Positions 24,548 to 34,031 of a stretch of DNA of 64,000 nt are shown here, one piece after another. The first letter of the stretch is position 1; each line of letters begins with the position of its first letter. The notes beneath the pieces are model-generated. The model saw only the letters and a program-made list of their open reading frames with translations. It was not told the origin of the DNA and made no database searches. Source of the stretch: Buttiauxella gaviniae (GTDB lineage: Bacteria; Pseudomonadota; Gammaproteobacteria; Enterobacterales; Enterobacteriaceae). The position numbers were made by a program, and so were the translations under genes. The stretch lies in assembly GCF_040786275.1 (NCBI RefSeq), contig NZ_JBFMVT010000002.1, positions 4,216,001 through 4,280,000 on the forward strand, given 5' to 3'.

Positions 24548-27500
24548 TCAGGCATGAGCGGCAGTCAACAAAGGTGCGCTTTGTGGCGCCGCATCGCTTA
24601 ATCCAGATGTGCTGCTAGTTGCTGCAGACACTGGTGCAGTGGTCGCCATTGCAGTAACCAGTTGTCCTGCCGGAGAGGACGCGCCCATTGAATTAGAGAT
24701 AAAAATCCAACTTTTTCCCCCTTGCCTCATCTCATCAATGGACGCTTCAAAGAGGCCATTTCCACCGGTTCCCCACGGATTGGCAATGACAAATTTATCC
24801 GTGGCGGCATCATAGCTTGCGATAGTCATCGCATGGTTTGCGACAAAATGAGTATCATCATTCGTATTAATCTCACTTTGGATAATCGCCGGTTCTCCTT
24901 CCAGCACCGCTTGTTTCAACGTGTTATAAATGCTGGTCTCCCAGGACGATTGAGAATAGTTCGGTGCTCCATATGTTGAGATTGAGTTCCCCGTCACTCG
25001 GTACAATTCTTTGTACCCTCCGCCAATCACCCCGTAACTGTTGTTCCTGCCGTCAAATGAGGATCTGAATGCGGCACTCGCACGCTCGTAAATAGCCCCC
25101 CAGGAAGAACCCGATACCCCTTCTCCGTGAGTGTAGGTCTGATTATCAACCGTAACCCAGTCTGCTTTGCCAGTATCATAATCAAAGAAACGTACGCTGT
25201 AGGTACCGTTGGCGTTCTGCACAAACATGGATTTGATGAAATCCGGCGAGACATTTGCCACCGTCTGCGCGGCGGCAAGAGTGCCACAATCATCGAGTTG
25301 ACCCTGGCTGATGTCATTGATGCTTGGTGTGCCGCTCTTACCAAACAACAAACGCCCGTCAGTGTAATAGGTACTCGAAGAGGCGGGACGATTGGTGCCG
25401 TCAAGCCAGGCAGAGATCTCCTCACCAAACTGGGTAGCAGACGAGCCGACGGCAAGATTACCAATACGGCTGTAGGTTCCGTCCGCATTCACCCAGTCCA
25501 CCGAGGCACCGTTAGCGCCGTTAACCATGCTGTTGATCAGAGAATAAATCGATGAATTTTCTCCACAAACCTGGCCAATGTCCTGCGTATAACTTTGCAG
25601 CCCGGCATATTGAGAGGCGGATAAGCCGTCACTGATTCCGGCATCCAGTGTTTTCAACACCGATTCAATGGCGCTAAAGCTGAACAAGGTCCCGACTCCA
25701 GATTCCACCGACTGCATGATGCTTTTCAGCCCGGCATCACTCAGGCTATTAATCAGGCTCTGGGCAGTGGAGTCACTTGCAGCGAGCAGACTTTGTTGGC
25801 TTGCCGTGAGCTGGTTGAGCTGAGTGTTTGTCAGACGCGGCGCGACCTCTAAAAGTTCTTGTTGTGTCAGTGCGGTGACATCCCCGGGCCAGGCGGCGAG
25901 ATGAGCTGCATCCAGAGAAGAAATGGCACCGGGTGTCATGCTGGCAAACTGGTCAGTCGTCATAGCGCTGAATTGTGCAACGCTGATGTTATTGATGACG
26001 CCAGGTGCCAGCCACTCCGGATGCGCCAGCGCCTGGATTTGAGCAGTGCTCAGGCTGGTTATCTGCGTTGGGGTTAAACCCTGGTACTGGCTCAACGTTA
26101 GTGCAGAAATCTGCGCGCCAGATAAGGCGCTAATGTTCAGGTGACCGAATGCCCCGCTCGGCATGGAGCCCAGGTTAGTCATAGCGGCAACCTGGGCCGC
26201 ACTCAAAGCAGTCAGGTGTGCGCTATCCATTCCTGAAAAAGCAGACCAGGAGATCTGGCTTAGACGGCCGGTATCGAGCGCTGTAAAGGAGGACAATTGC
26301 AGATGATTGAACCAGTCGGCGCTGAACTGGCTGTAATTGGAAGTCAGAGCCGCCATCTGCGAAGGTAATAAGCCCGCAGCGGCTGTTGCGGGTAGCCAGC
26401 TCGCATGTTGGAAGCTCTCAATCTGCGCAATGCTGAATGTAGAAACTTGGGCAGCGGTCAGACCGGCCCAGACCTGTTGGGACCAGCCTGCCATAACGCT
26501 GGCTGAGACACCCCTAAGGTTTAGCAAGCTGAATTGGGCGTTAGTGAGTGTCGTCAGGGCTGTACAAGCGGCAACCTGGTTGGCAGTGAGTGCGCTGAGA
26601 TGTGCATCATCAAGGGCGCATACGGTTACCGCGCTGATTTGAGCGATTTGAGCCGTACTCAGGCTCTGGAAAGCATTCGTGTTTAGCGCATTAAGCCAGT
26701 CGACGGAAAGGGTGGAGAAGTCCGTGGTGATCGCTGCCATTTGGTTTGCGGTCAGCCCACTGACTGCAGCCAGGGACAGGCTCCCGATAGAGGGAATCAC
26801 CGCTACCTGGCTCGGACTGAGGGAGGAGATTTGCGCCGCGGTGAGCCCAGAAAATTCGGTGGCGTTCAGACTGGCTATCTGCGTTGTCGAGAGGCCCGAA
26901 ATATTGAGAAGCCCGAACTGGCTGGCAGTAAGCGTAGTCAGATCGGAGCAGGCGGCAACTTGGCCGGCGGTAAGTGCACTGAGATGTGCGTCATCAAGAG
27001 CGCCCAACGTTGTAGCGCTAAGCTGGCCAATTTGGGCGGCGCTGAGACTTTGGAAGGTATTAGTATTTAGCGCGTTAAGCCAGTTGACGGAGACGGTGGA
27101 GAAATCTACGGAGAGGACTGCCAGTTGGTTTGCAGTCAATCCGCTAACCGCTGCGAGCGGCAGGTTAACGATATTAGCAATAGCCGATATTTGCGACGGG
27201 CTCAGAGAGGAAATTTGTGCCGCGCTAAGACCGGCATATTCCGTCGCAGTTAAGCCTGCAATCTGGGATACGGACATCCCGGAGATATTCAGTAACCCGA
27301 ACTGAGCGCTGCTTAATGCGTCGAGTTTATTGGTGCCGGCAACCTGGGCTGCCGTCAGGGCAGACAGATGCGCGGCGTCGACACCAACCAGTTGCGGGCG
27401 GGTCACATGATAAAATGCCGCAGGGCTCAAGGCCTGCAACGCCGGGATATTTAAAGCATTTATCCAGGCTGCGGTAGGGTAAAAAGTCACCTTTATGCTG

Positions 27501-27688
27501 CTGATTTGTTCCGGGGTAAAGCCGCTGACCGCGGCAGTGGGGACCTGTTCAGGGTGCAACATTGCCTGCACCTGAGCAATGGTCATGGACTGAACAAGAT
27601 TGGCGGTCAGTAAGGCATAATCGGCCGCAGTCCAGGTGCTGATGGTATTAAAATCAGGTGATGTAGTGGTCTGTGTGGTATCTGTCAT
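24548..27688 (-). CDS. Repeat-rich calpain-like (peptidase C2) protein 1, predicted type I-secreted
   Basis: A 1046-residue protein with no signal peptide. After a short start (MTDTTQTTTSPDFNTIST) it has a long array of short helical LTxxQ-type repeats (for example LTAAQISSLSPSQ), grouped in about 128-residue super-repeats, to about residue 660. A calpain-like cysteine protease domain follows: Cys801 in QGQLDDCGTL, His952 in ANHAMTI, Asn970 in IANPWG. The usual GDCW around the Cys is DDCG here, so activity is less certain than in its paralogues. The Ala/Ser-rich tail is a plausible type I signal. It is the only copy on the minus strand and is divergent from the complete type I operon. AGGAG precedes the ATG. 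Confidence 0.82.
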   Translation of the reverse strand: MTDTTQTTTSPDFNTISTWTAADYALLTANLVQSMTIAQVQAMLHPEQVPTAAVSGFTPEQISSIKVTFYPTAAWINALNIPALQALSPAAFYHVTRPQLVGVDAAHLSALTAAQVAGTNKLDALSSAQFGLLNISGMSVSQIAGLTATEYAGLSAAQISSLSPSQISAIANIVNLPLAAVSGLTANQLAVLSVDFSTVSVNWLNALNTNTFQSLSAAQIGQLSATTLGALDDAHLSALTAGQVAACSDLTTLTASQFGLLNISGLSTTQIASLNATEFSGLTAAQISSLSPSQVAVIPSIGSLSLAAVSGLTANQMAAITTDFSTLSVDWLNALNTNAFQSLSTAQIAQISAVTVCALDDAHLSALTANQVAACTALTTLTNAQFSLLNLRGVSASVMAGWSQQVWAGLTAAQVSTFSIAQIESFQHASWLPATAAAGLLPSQMAALTSNYSQFSADWFNHLQLSSFTALDTGRLSQISWSAFSGMDSAHLTALSAAQVAAMTNLGSMPSGAFGHLNISALSGAQISALTLSQYQGLTPTQITSLSTAQIQALAHPEWLAPGVINNISVAQFSAMTTDQFASMTPGAISSLDAAHLAAWPGDVTALTQQELLEVAPRLTNTQLNQLTASQQSLLAASDSTAQSLINSLSDAGLKSIMQSVESGVGTLFSFSAIESVLKTLDAGISDGLSASQYAGLQSYTQDIGQVCGENSSIYSLINSMVNGANGASVDWVNADGTYSRIGNLAVGSSATQFGEEISAWLDGTNRPASSSTYYTDGRLLFGKSGTPSINDISQGQLDDCGTLAAAQTVANVSPDFIKSMFVQNANGTYSVRFFDYDTGKADWVTVDNQTYTHGEGVSGSSWGAIYERASAAFRSSFDGRNNSYGVIGGGYKELYRVTGNSISTYGAPNYSQSSWETSIYNTLKQAVLEGEPAIIQSEINTNDDTHFVANHAMTIASYDAATDKFVIANPWGTGGNGLFEASIDEMRQGGKSWIFISNSMGASSPAGQLVTAMATTAPVSAATSSTSGLSDAAPQSAPLLTAAHA

Positions 27689-28694
27689 AGTCCGACTCCT
27701 GAAAATGAAACGTTGCTGTGCGATGTTTTGTTGTTGGTTTAAGCAAAGGTTGAATGTTAATTTTTTGTGACATTCAAGGCTTCAATCAAAAATTAATCTG
27801 AAAAATAAAAGTACGCAATAGAAGCCAGGGAGTGATATTCAGAGGGGAATATATGTTGAAGATGTTTACATTAGTGAATCTTGATTTTTCATGTGAAATA
27901 TAAAAAGAAATAACGTACTTTAATTAATGTTTCTTAATTTTTGTGTAAAAAAAGCGTTTCAGCAGAAATTAATTGTTTCATTTGAGCGGCAGTTTTTTAT
28001 TTGTTAGTGAATAGAAATTCAGGAAAAGGGTTTAATGAACGGTTAACGGAGTCGAGTGATTTAACAAATGCAGAACGACTAAATGTTATAGACCTCTAAA
28101 AGCACCCAATAAGTAGTATAGAGGGATGCATCCTGATGGTATGTATTTCTTTGTGATAGAGAAGATCACACCAATACATCTTCTGTGTTAAAGCCGCTTT
28201 TTATATTATATATTTTAAATGCAACATAAAGATATTTAGGTTTTCTGTTTATAAATGTAAATATCAAATGAAACCTCGAGTCAAATATCATTAATCAATG
28301 GCGAAATACTGATGAATAATAATCAAAGCCTGCATTTATAAGGTTGATTAAAGCAAGGTAGGGGTATTGGCTAACTATTGTTATCGCGATCACCCTTTCA
28401 CACCAGTTTAACTTATGAACTGCACAGAAAACCACTGTAAATGAGTCCTGTAAAAACAACTAGCCACGGAATAAATAGCCTCTTAATTAACAAGCAATGC
28501 TGATGCTACCCCAGGATTTACCCATAAAGTTGTACCCACAAATTTATGCAAGTGACTAAATTGCATCTTCATTTTCACTTTCGGCACTTTGACAACTATT
28601 TATCGCCGTGATATTTAATCACTTATGTTTTACATGGCATTACCAAAAGCAAAACTATTCGTTAACAAATTTCCTATCATGTCGGTGGTACTCA
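27689..28694. other. 1-kb A/T-rich divergent regulatory region
   Basis: This long intergenic region lies between calpain-like gene 1 (minus) and the type I secretion operon (plus). It is very A/T-rich, has many runs such as TTTTATATTATATATTTTAA (28199-28218), and holds no convincing gene. A frame extending the ABC gene back to 28608 is possible but gives 29 residues unlike the family. Such DNA is a typical H-NS target, so the island may be silenced by default. Confidence 0.5.
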
Positions 28695-30866
28695 ATGGAC
28701 AGTGGTTTTTTCTGTTTACAGGTCATAGGAGCCTTTCACCAGGTTGTTGTTGATAAAGTTAACCTTCAGCATCAATTTGCCGGGCACCTCGAAGTTTCAC
28801 CGGATGGGCAGCCTGTTTTTGGCCGACAGGCGATATTGCTTGCCGCACAATCTTTAGGCCTGAAAGCTAAAGTCGTTAAACCAGATATTCGTCGGATGGA
28901 TAAAGCCTCCTGGCCTGCGGTGGCGCAGATGCGTGATGGGCGCTATTTTATTATCGCCAAATACGACCCGGGAAATCAGGGGGAGGGCAAAACGCCCGTG
29001 CCGCGCATGCTTATTCAGCATGAAAATTCGCCACCTGAATTTATTACCCTTGAAGAACTCTTTCAGCAGTGGACTGGAGAAGTTATTTATTTCGCCAGTA
29101 AAGTTAATTTCAGCGGCGCATTAGCCAAATTCGATTTCACTTGGTTTATTCCTGCACTGATTAAATATCGTCGGGTTTTTGCCGAAATTTTGCTGATATC
29201 CCTGGTACTTCAGTTGATTGGCCTGGTGACGCCGCTCTTTTTCCAGGTGGTAATGGACAAAGTACTGGTTAACCACGCCATGAAAACACTTCATGTGGTC
29301 GCTGTCGGGTTAATTGTGGCGAACTTGTTTGAAGTTATTTTGACGGCGATACGCACCTGGGTATTTGCCCATACCAGTAGCAAGCTGGATGTGGAATTAG
29401 GCGCGCGGCTCTTCCGCCACATGCTTAATCTGCCGATTGCCTATTTCCAGAACCGCCGCGTCGGTGATTCGGTGGCCCGTGTGCGCGAGCTGGAAAATAT
29501 CCGCTCGTTCCTGACCGGCAACGCAATTACGGTGATGCTGGATATCCTGTTTTCTTTCGTCTTCCTCGCCGTGATGTTCAGTTACAGCGTTCAGTTAACC
29601 CTGATTGTTATCGCCTCCATCCCGCTGTACGTCTTTTTGTCGGTGGTGTTCACCCCTGTACTGCGCCGCCGCCTGGATGAAAAATTCAATAAATCGGCGG
29701 AAAACCAGTCTTTCCTGGTCGAGACCATCAGCAATATCGACACGGTGAAAGCCATGGCCGTGGAGCCGCGTTGGGTTAAAAAATGGGACGACCAGCTGGC
29801 GGGTTATGTCACTTCGGGGCTGTCGGTCACCAATATTTCAACCATTGCAAACGGGGGGATTACGCTGATAAGTAAGCTGGTGACGGCGCTTATCATGTGG
29901 TTCGGGGCGGGGCTGGTGATTGATAACCAGCTCACGGTCGGGGCGCTGGTCGCGTTCAATATGCTTTCAGGCCAGGTGTCGCAGCCGATCTTACGCCTGG
30001 CGCAGCTATGGAATGATTTCCAGCAGGTGGGCATTTCCATGAGCCGCCTGGGTGACATTCTCAATGCGCATCCTGAAGTGGTCGATCAGAAATCGCGCCT
30101 GCCAAGATTGTCCGGTGCCATTGAGTTTGACCAGGTTTCCTTCCGCTATCGCCCGGATGCGTCTGAAGTGCTGCGCCAGGTCAGTATCGACATCAAACCC
30201 GGAGAAGTTATCGGGATCGTCGGCCGCTCCGGCTCCGGCAAAAGTACCCTGACAAAACTGGTACAGCGTCTCTATATCCCTGACCGCGGGCGCGTACTGC
30301 TGGATGGACACGATCTGGCGGTGATTAACACCACATCGCTTCGGCATCAGATTGGTGTCGTGCTCCAGGAAAATAACCTGTTTAACCGCTCTATTCGCGC
30401 CAATATCGCGCTGGCGAACCCGACCCTGCCGCTCGAAGCCGTCATTGAAGTCGCAAAACTTGCGGGCGCGCATGAGTTTATCTGTGAGTTACCTGAAGGC
30501 TACGACACCATGATTGGCGAGCAGGGGGCCGGGCTCTCAGGTGGCCAGCGTCAGCGTATTGCCATTGCCCGGGCGCTGATCACCAATCCGCGCATTCTGA
30601 TCTTTGACGAAGCAACCAGTGCCCTGGATTACGAGTCAGAAAAAATCATTCAGGACAATATGCGCCGGATTTGTGAGGGTCGCACAGTGCTGATCATTGC
30701 CCACCGCCTGTCTGCGGTGCGGGAAGCTAACCGCATCGTGGTGATGGAGCGCGGGCAGATCGCCGAAGTCGGTCGCCATGAGGAGCTCATTCATAAACCG
30801 GGTGGCATCTATGCGCACCTGTTTGCCCTGCAACAGGGAACGACAACGCAGGAGGACGCGGCATGA
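28695..30866 (+). CDS. Type I secretion ABC exporter with degenerate C39-like domain (system 1)
   Basis: The start at 28695 gives 723 residues and an N-terminal C39-like domain of normal size (1-125) that lacks the catalytic Cys and His, as in HlyB-type exporters that chaperone unfolded substrates rather than cut leaders. Six membrane helices occupy about 145-430. The ATPase has Walker A GRSGSGKST (510-518), LSGGQ (614-618), Walker B ending DE (638-639) and the H-loop His670. It energises export through the adaptor and channel encoded next. The gene overlaps the adaptor gene by 4 bases (ATGA). Confidence 0.9.
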   Translation: MDSGFFCLQVIGAFHQVVVDKVNLQHQFAGHLEVSPDGQPVFGRQAILLAAQSLGLKAKVVKPDIRRMDKASWPAVAQMRDGRYFIIAKYDPGNQGEGKTPVPRMLIQHENSPPEFITLEELFQQWTGEVIYFASKVNFSGALAKFDFTWFIPALIKYRRVFAEILLISLVLQLIGLVTPLFFQVVMDKVLVNHAMKTLHVVAVGLIVANLFEVILTAIRTWVFAHTSSKLDVELGARLFRHMLNLPIAYFQNRRVGDSVARVRELENIRSFLTGNAITVMLDILFSFVFLAVMFSYSVQLTLIVIASIPLYVFLSVVFTPVLRRRLDEKFNKSAENQSFLVETISNIDTVKAMAVEPRWVKKWDDQLAGYVTSGLSVTNISTIANGGITLISKLVTALIMWFGAGLVIDNQLTVGALVAFNMLSGQVSQPILRLAQLWNDFQQVGISMSRLGDILNAHPEVVDQKSRLPRLSGAIEFDQVSFRYRPDASEVLRQVSIDIKPGEVIGIVGRSGSGKSTLTKLVQRLYIPDRGRVLLDGHDLAVINTTSLRHQIGVVLQENNLFNRSIRANIALANPTLPLEAVIEVAKLAGAHEFICELPEGYDTMIGEQGAGLSGGQRQRIAIARALITNPRILIFDEATSALDYESEKIIQDNMRRICEGRTVLIIAHRLSAVREANRIVVMERGQIAEVGRHEELIHKPGGIYAHLFALQQGTTTQEDAA

Positions 30867-32269
30867 GTTTACAACACCGATATTTAGCATGGCGCGAGCT
30901 GATGCAACGTTATCGCGCCCATTTCTCTTACTTCTGGAAGCAACGTGAAGCGCTCACACCGCCGCCCTTAAAGTCGGAGGAGGCGGAGTTTTTACCGGCG
31001 GTGCTCTCCTTGCAGCTCGCGCCTGTTTCACCTGCAGGCCGCTGGACGGCGCGCCTGTTGATGGCATTAATCATCTGCCTGGTCGTCTGGTCGGTCGTCG
31101 GGAAGGTAGACATTATTGTCGCGGCCACCGGGAAAATCATTCCGTCGACCCGAGCCAAAACCATAGCTTCCGTTGAAACCGCACGGGTTGAGCAGATATT
31201 TGTCGATGACGGGCAAACTGTCCGCGCGGGGCAACCGCTCATGACACTCGATACCCATGTCATCGAACACGAGCAGAAAAGAGCTGAAGTTGACCAGGAT
31301 ATGGCGGAGTTGCAGGTGGCTCGCTCGCGTGCGCTTCTGGCCTCCATCACGGCCAATAAACTCACTGAACTCAGCGCAAGCAACAACATCTCCGCGGATA
31401 AACTCTCTTCCGCCCGCAGCCAGCTTGACAGCCAGTGGCTCAATTTTACCAGCCGGTTAGAAGATCTGGACGGGGAAATCACCCGCTACAGCATGCAGCT
31501 ACCGCTCGCAGCACAACGTGCCCAGGACTACAAAGACCTGGCGAAAGAGCACGACGTTTCAGTCACATCCTGGCTTGAAAAAGAGCAGGACAAAATTGAA
31601 CTACAGGGCAAGCTGACCGATGCCCGCCATCAGCGCGAGGCTTTTATTGCCGAAACGCGTAAGAAAACCGAGGACGAACTCAATGAAGGACTGCGCCAGC
31701 AGCAGGAAGCGCAGCAGGATGTCCAGCGGGCTGATGCGCATAAAACCCAGCTTCAACTGACGGCCCCTGTTGATGGCGTTGTCCAGCAACTGGCGGTGCA
31801 TACGGTCGGGGGCGTGGTGACCGCCGCGCAGCCGCTCATGGTGATTGTACCTGAACAAAACCAGGTCGAAATTGAGGCCATTGTTGAGAACAAAGACATT
31901 GGTTTCATCCACAAAGGCCAGCAGGCGGCGGTCAAAATCGATGCCTATGACTACACAAAATACGGAATGATGCAGGGGGAGGTGACCTATGTCTCCCGCG
32001 ATGCGATGGATGCCGGGTCAAACAACATTCCCGATAACATGGCGGCAAACCGTGGGGAAGCCAGTGAGTCAGCGGCGAAACCGCAGAACTCGCAATATTC
32101 GGTTCATATCCGGCTGGATCAGAAAACAATGAACATTGACGGGGAACCGTCTGCGCTTAAACCGGGCATGAGTACTTCAATTGAGATTAAAACCGGCAGC
32201 CGTCGGGTGATTGAGTACTTCCTTTCTCCTCTGATTCAACACACCCATGAGAGCCTGAATGAACGCTAA
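30863..32269 (+). CDS. HlyD-family membrane fusion protein of type I system 1
   Basis: A 468-residue adaptor with one membrane helix (about 62-82, LMALIICLVVWSVVGKVDII), a lipoyl half-motif (VEQIFVDDGQTVRAGQPLMT), a long coiled coil (about 140-310) and the second lipoyl half plus beta-barrel (LTAPVDGVVQQLAVHTVGGV, then IEAIVENKDIGFI). It ends with the HlyD-type SPLIQHTHESLNER. It bridges the ABC exporter to the outer-membrane channel, whose gene overlaps its end by 11 bases. Confidence 0.9.
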   Translation: MSLQHRYLAWRELMQRYRAHFSYFWKQREALTPPPLKSEEAEFLPAVLSLQLAPVSPAGRWTARLLMALIICLVVWSVVGKVDIIVAATGKIIPSTRAKTIASVETARVEQIFVDDGQTVRAGQPLMTLDTHVIEHEQKRAEVDQDMAELQVARSRALLASITANKLTELSASNNISADKLSSARSQLDSQWLNFTSRLEDLDGEITRYSMQLPLAAQRAQDYKDLAKEHDVSVTSWLEKEQDKIELQGKLTDARHQREAFIAETRKKTEDELNEGLRQQQEAQQDVQRADAHKTQLQLTAPVDGVVQQLAVHTVGGVVTAAQPLMVIVPEQNQVEIEAIVENKDIGFIHKGQQAAVKIDAYDYTKYGMMQGEVTYVSRDAMDAGSNNIPDNMAANRGEASESAAKPQNSQYSVHIRLDQKTMNIDGEPSALKPGMSTSIEIKTGSRRVIEYFLSPLIQHTHESLNER

Positions 32270-33728
32270 AAAGACGTTAGTCCATCTGTGCCTGTTGGGA
32301 ATGCTGATGCAACAGGCCGCTCACGCCGGGGGCATCAGCAATTTACTCGATGATCCGCTCCAGGCGCAGCCAGAGCAACTGGAGTCCGGGGCAACATTGC
32401 CGGACTCCAGTCGGATCAACTGTTATACGCCGGTCGATTTCCGCAAGACGTTAGAGCTGAGCGACGCGGTGGATACGGCGCTGTGCAATAACCCGCAAAT
32501 CCGCGCCAGCTGGGCTGAAATTAAGGCCCAGACCGGGGTCGTCGGTGAAGCCCGTGCCGCTTATCTGCCGACCATCAACGGTTCGGTCAGCCGTCTGCGG
32601 GACTCGACCGTTTACTCCTCCGGCTCACGTGAACCCGGCGTGACGAGTACTGGCAACCAGTATTATGCCTCGCTGAACTGGCGACTGTTTGATTTTGGCG
32701 GGCGAGCCGCCAACCGGGAGTCGGCCAATCAGATGCTGATTGCAGCTATCGCGGGGCACGATGCCTCGCTGCAGAAAACCATGGTTTCAGTGATTCAGGC
32801 GTATTTTGAGGCGATGACCAGCCAGGCGGAGGTGAGTGCTCGTCTGCAGATTGCTGACCTGGCGCAGCGGACATTAACCGTGGCGCAGCGGCGTGAAGAC
32901 AAAGGCGCATCGACACTTGATGACACCGTTCAGGCTTCAACCGCGCTGGCTAAAGCACAGCTCAATGCCATGCACGCCAGCGGGGATTATCAGAAAAATA
33001 TCGCGCTGCTGAAACAGGCGATGGGTATCGATCAATCAGTCAGTATCACTCTGCCGGCGCAGCCAGATCGCGTTATCCCCACTGATATTCGCGATCTCAG
33101 CCAGTGGCTGAAACAGGCCGAAAGCCAGCATCCGGCGATCCGCCAGGCGCGGGCAAAATGGACGTCGGATCAGGAAAAAATCACCTCCGTACGCTCGGAA
33201 GGCCTGCCGACGCTGGATTTAACGGCGCACATGTCGCGCAACGGTTTCCCGAATCAGGGGCTGTCGACCATCAATCAGACCGACAAAGATATCGGGCTGA
33301 CCATCTCGATTCCGCTGTTTGAGGGCTTCAGCCGCCACTATAAAGTGCTGGAGGCCCGCGCACAGGCCGAACAAAGTGAAGCCGAGATGGAGAACACCAG
33401 AGAGCAGATCCTTACCGATGTGGTGAAAGCTTGGGCGGATGCCAGAACCTCACTCAGCATCCTGCAAGCCAGCCAGCAGTTACTGGACGCGGCGCAGGCG
33501 GGGGTCAGCTCTTCGCAGCGCCGTTACGACAAAAATGTGGCGGATATTCTTGAGGTGATGAACGCGCAGTCGGCGCTGGCAGATGCTCAGCAGCAGAGAA
33601 TCCAGGCGATTGCCGCCTGGCAGTCCGCGCGGCTCAGTTTGCTGGCGAGCACCGGGATATTAGGCCAGTTATCAGAAACAAATCAGGGACAGGCGGCAGG
33701 GTTACCTGACGGCAACGGGTTTAATTAA
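32259..33728 (+). CDS. TolC-family outer-membrane channel of type I system 1
   Basis: A 489-residue TolC/LapE-type channel. The signal peptide MNAKKTLVHLCLLGMLMQQA-AHA is cleaved at about residue 23. Two homologous halves follow, each with the long helices of the family (LSDAVDTALCNNPQIRASWA, VGEARAAYLPTINGSVSR; IRQARAKWTSDQEKI, EGLPTLDLTAHMSRNGF, IPLFEGFSRHYKVLEARAQA). It completes an ABC-MFP-OMP operon. It is the only dedicated channel in this window and could also serve systems 2 and 3. Confidence 0.9.
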   Translation: MNAKKTLVHLCLLGMLMQQAAHAGGISNLLDDPLQAQPEQLESGATLPDSSRINCYTPVDFRKTLELSDAVDTALCNNPQIRASWAEIKAQTGVVGEARAAYLPTINGSVSRLRDSTVYSSGSREPGVTSTGNQYYASLNWRLFDFGGRAANRESANQMLIAAIAGHDASLQKTMVSVIQAYFEAMTSQAEVSARLQIADLAQRTLTVAQRREDKGASTLDDTVQASTALAKAQLNAMHASGDYQKNIALLKQAMGIDQSVSITLPAQPDRVIPTDIRDLSQWLKQAESQHPAIRQARAKWTSDQEKITSVRSEGLPTLDLTAHMSRNGFPNQGLSTINQTDKDIGLTISIPLFEGFSRHYKVLEARAQAEQSEAEMENTREQILTDVVKAWADARTSLSILQASQQLLDAAQAGVSSSQRRYDKNVADILEVMNAQSALADAQQQRIQAIAAWQSARLSLLASTGILGQLSETNQGQAAGLPDGNGFN

Positions 33729-34031
33729 TGCGCTCAACCTTATTAATAGGGCGTTAACTGTTCAGGTTATTTAATAAATAATGAATCGGGATGTGTTGAT
33801 AAAGACAGGGGGCGCCTGATACGTCCCAATTAAATAAGCAGCTAAATAAGCGTTATCAAGTTTTACCGTAAGGTTTTGTTATGGAGCATTCCTTGTGAAT
33901 TATTATATTTTTCCTACGCATAAGTAAGAAATATACCACAAAGGGGGTGGCCGAATTACAGGCATAATCAACGACGCAACAGGTAAACCAAAACACAATA
34001 ATTTTACTCTTCAATAAAGAGGATAAGACAG
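33729..34031. other. Intergenic region before the GH18-like gene
   Basis: This A/T-rich gap of 303 bases holds no recognisable gene or terminator. AGAGGAT at its end is the ribosome-binding site for the next gene, and the promoter of that gene is probably here. Confidence 0.4.

Noticed and set aside
26337-27305. Long plus-strand frames opposite calpain-like gene 1
   Set aside because: They mirror the regular codon pattern of the repeats on the minus strand; their Ala/Arg/Trp-rich translations match no family.
28608-28694. 29-residue N-terminal extension of the system 1 exporter
   Set aside because: The extra residues do not resemble the family; a start at 28695 gives a normal C39-like domain.
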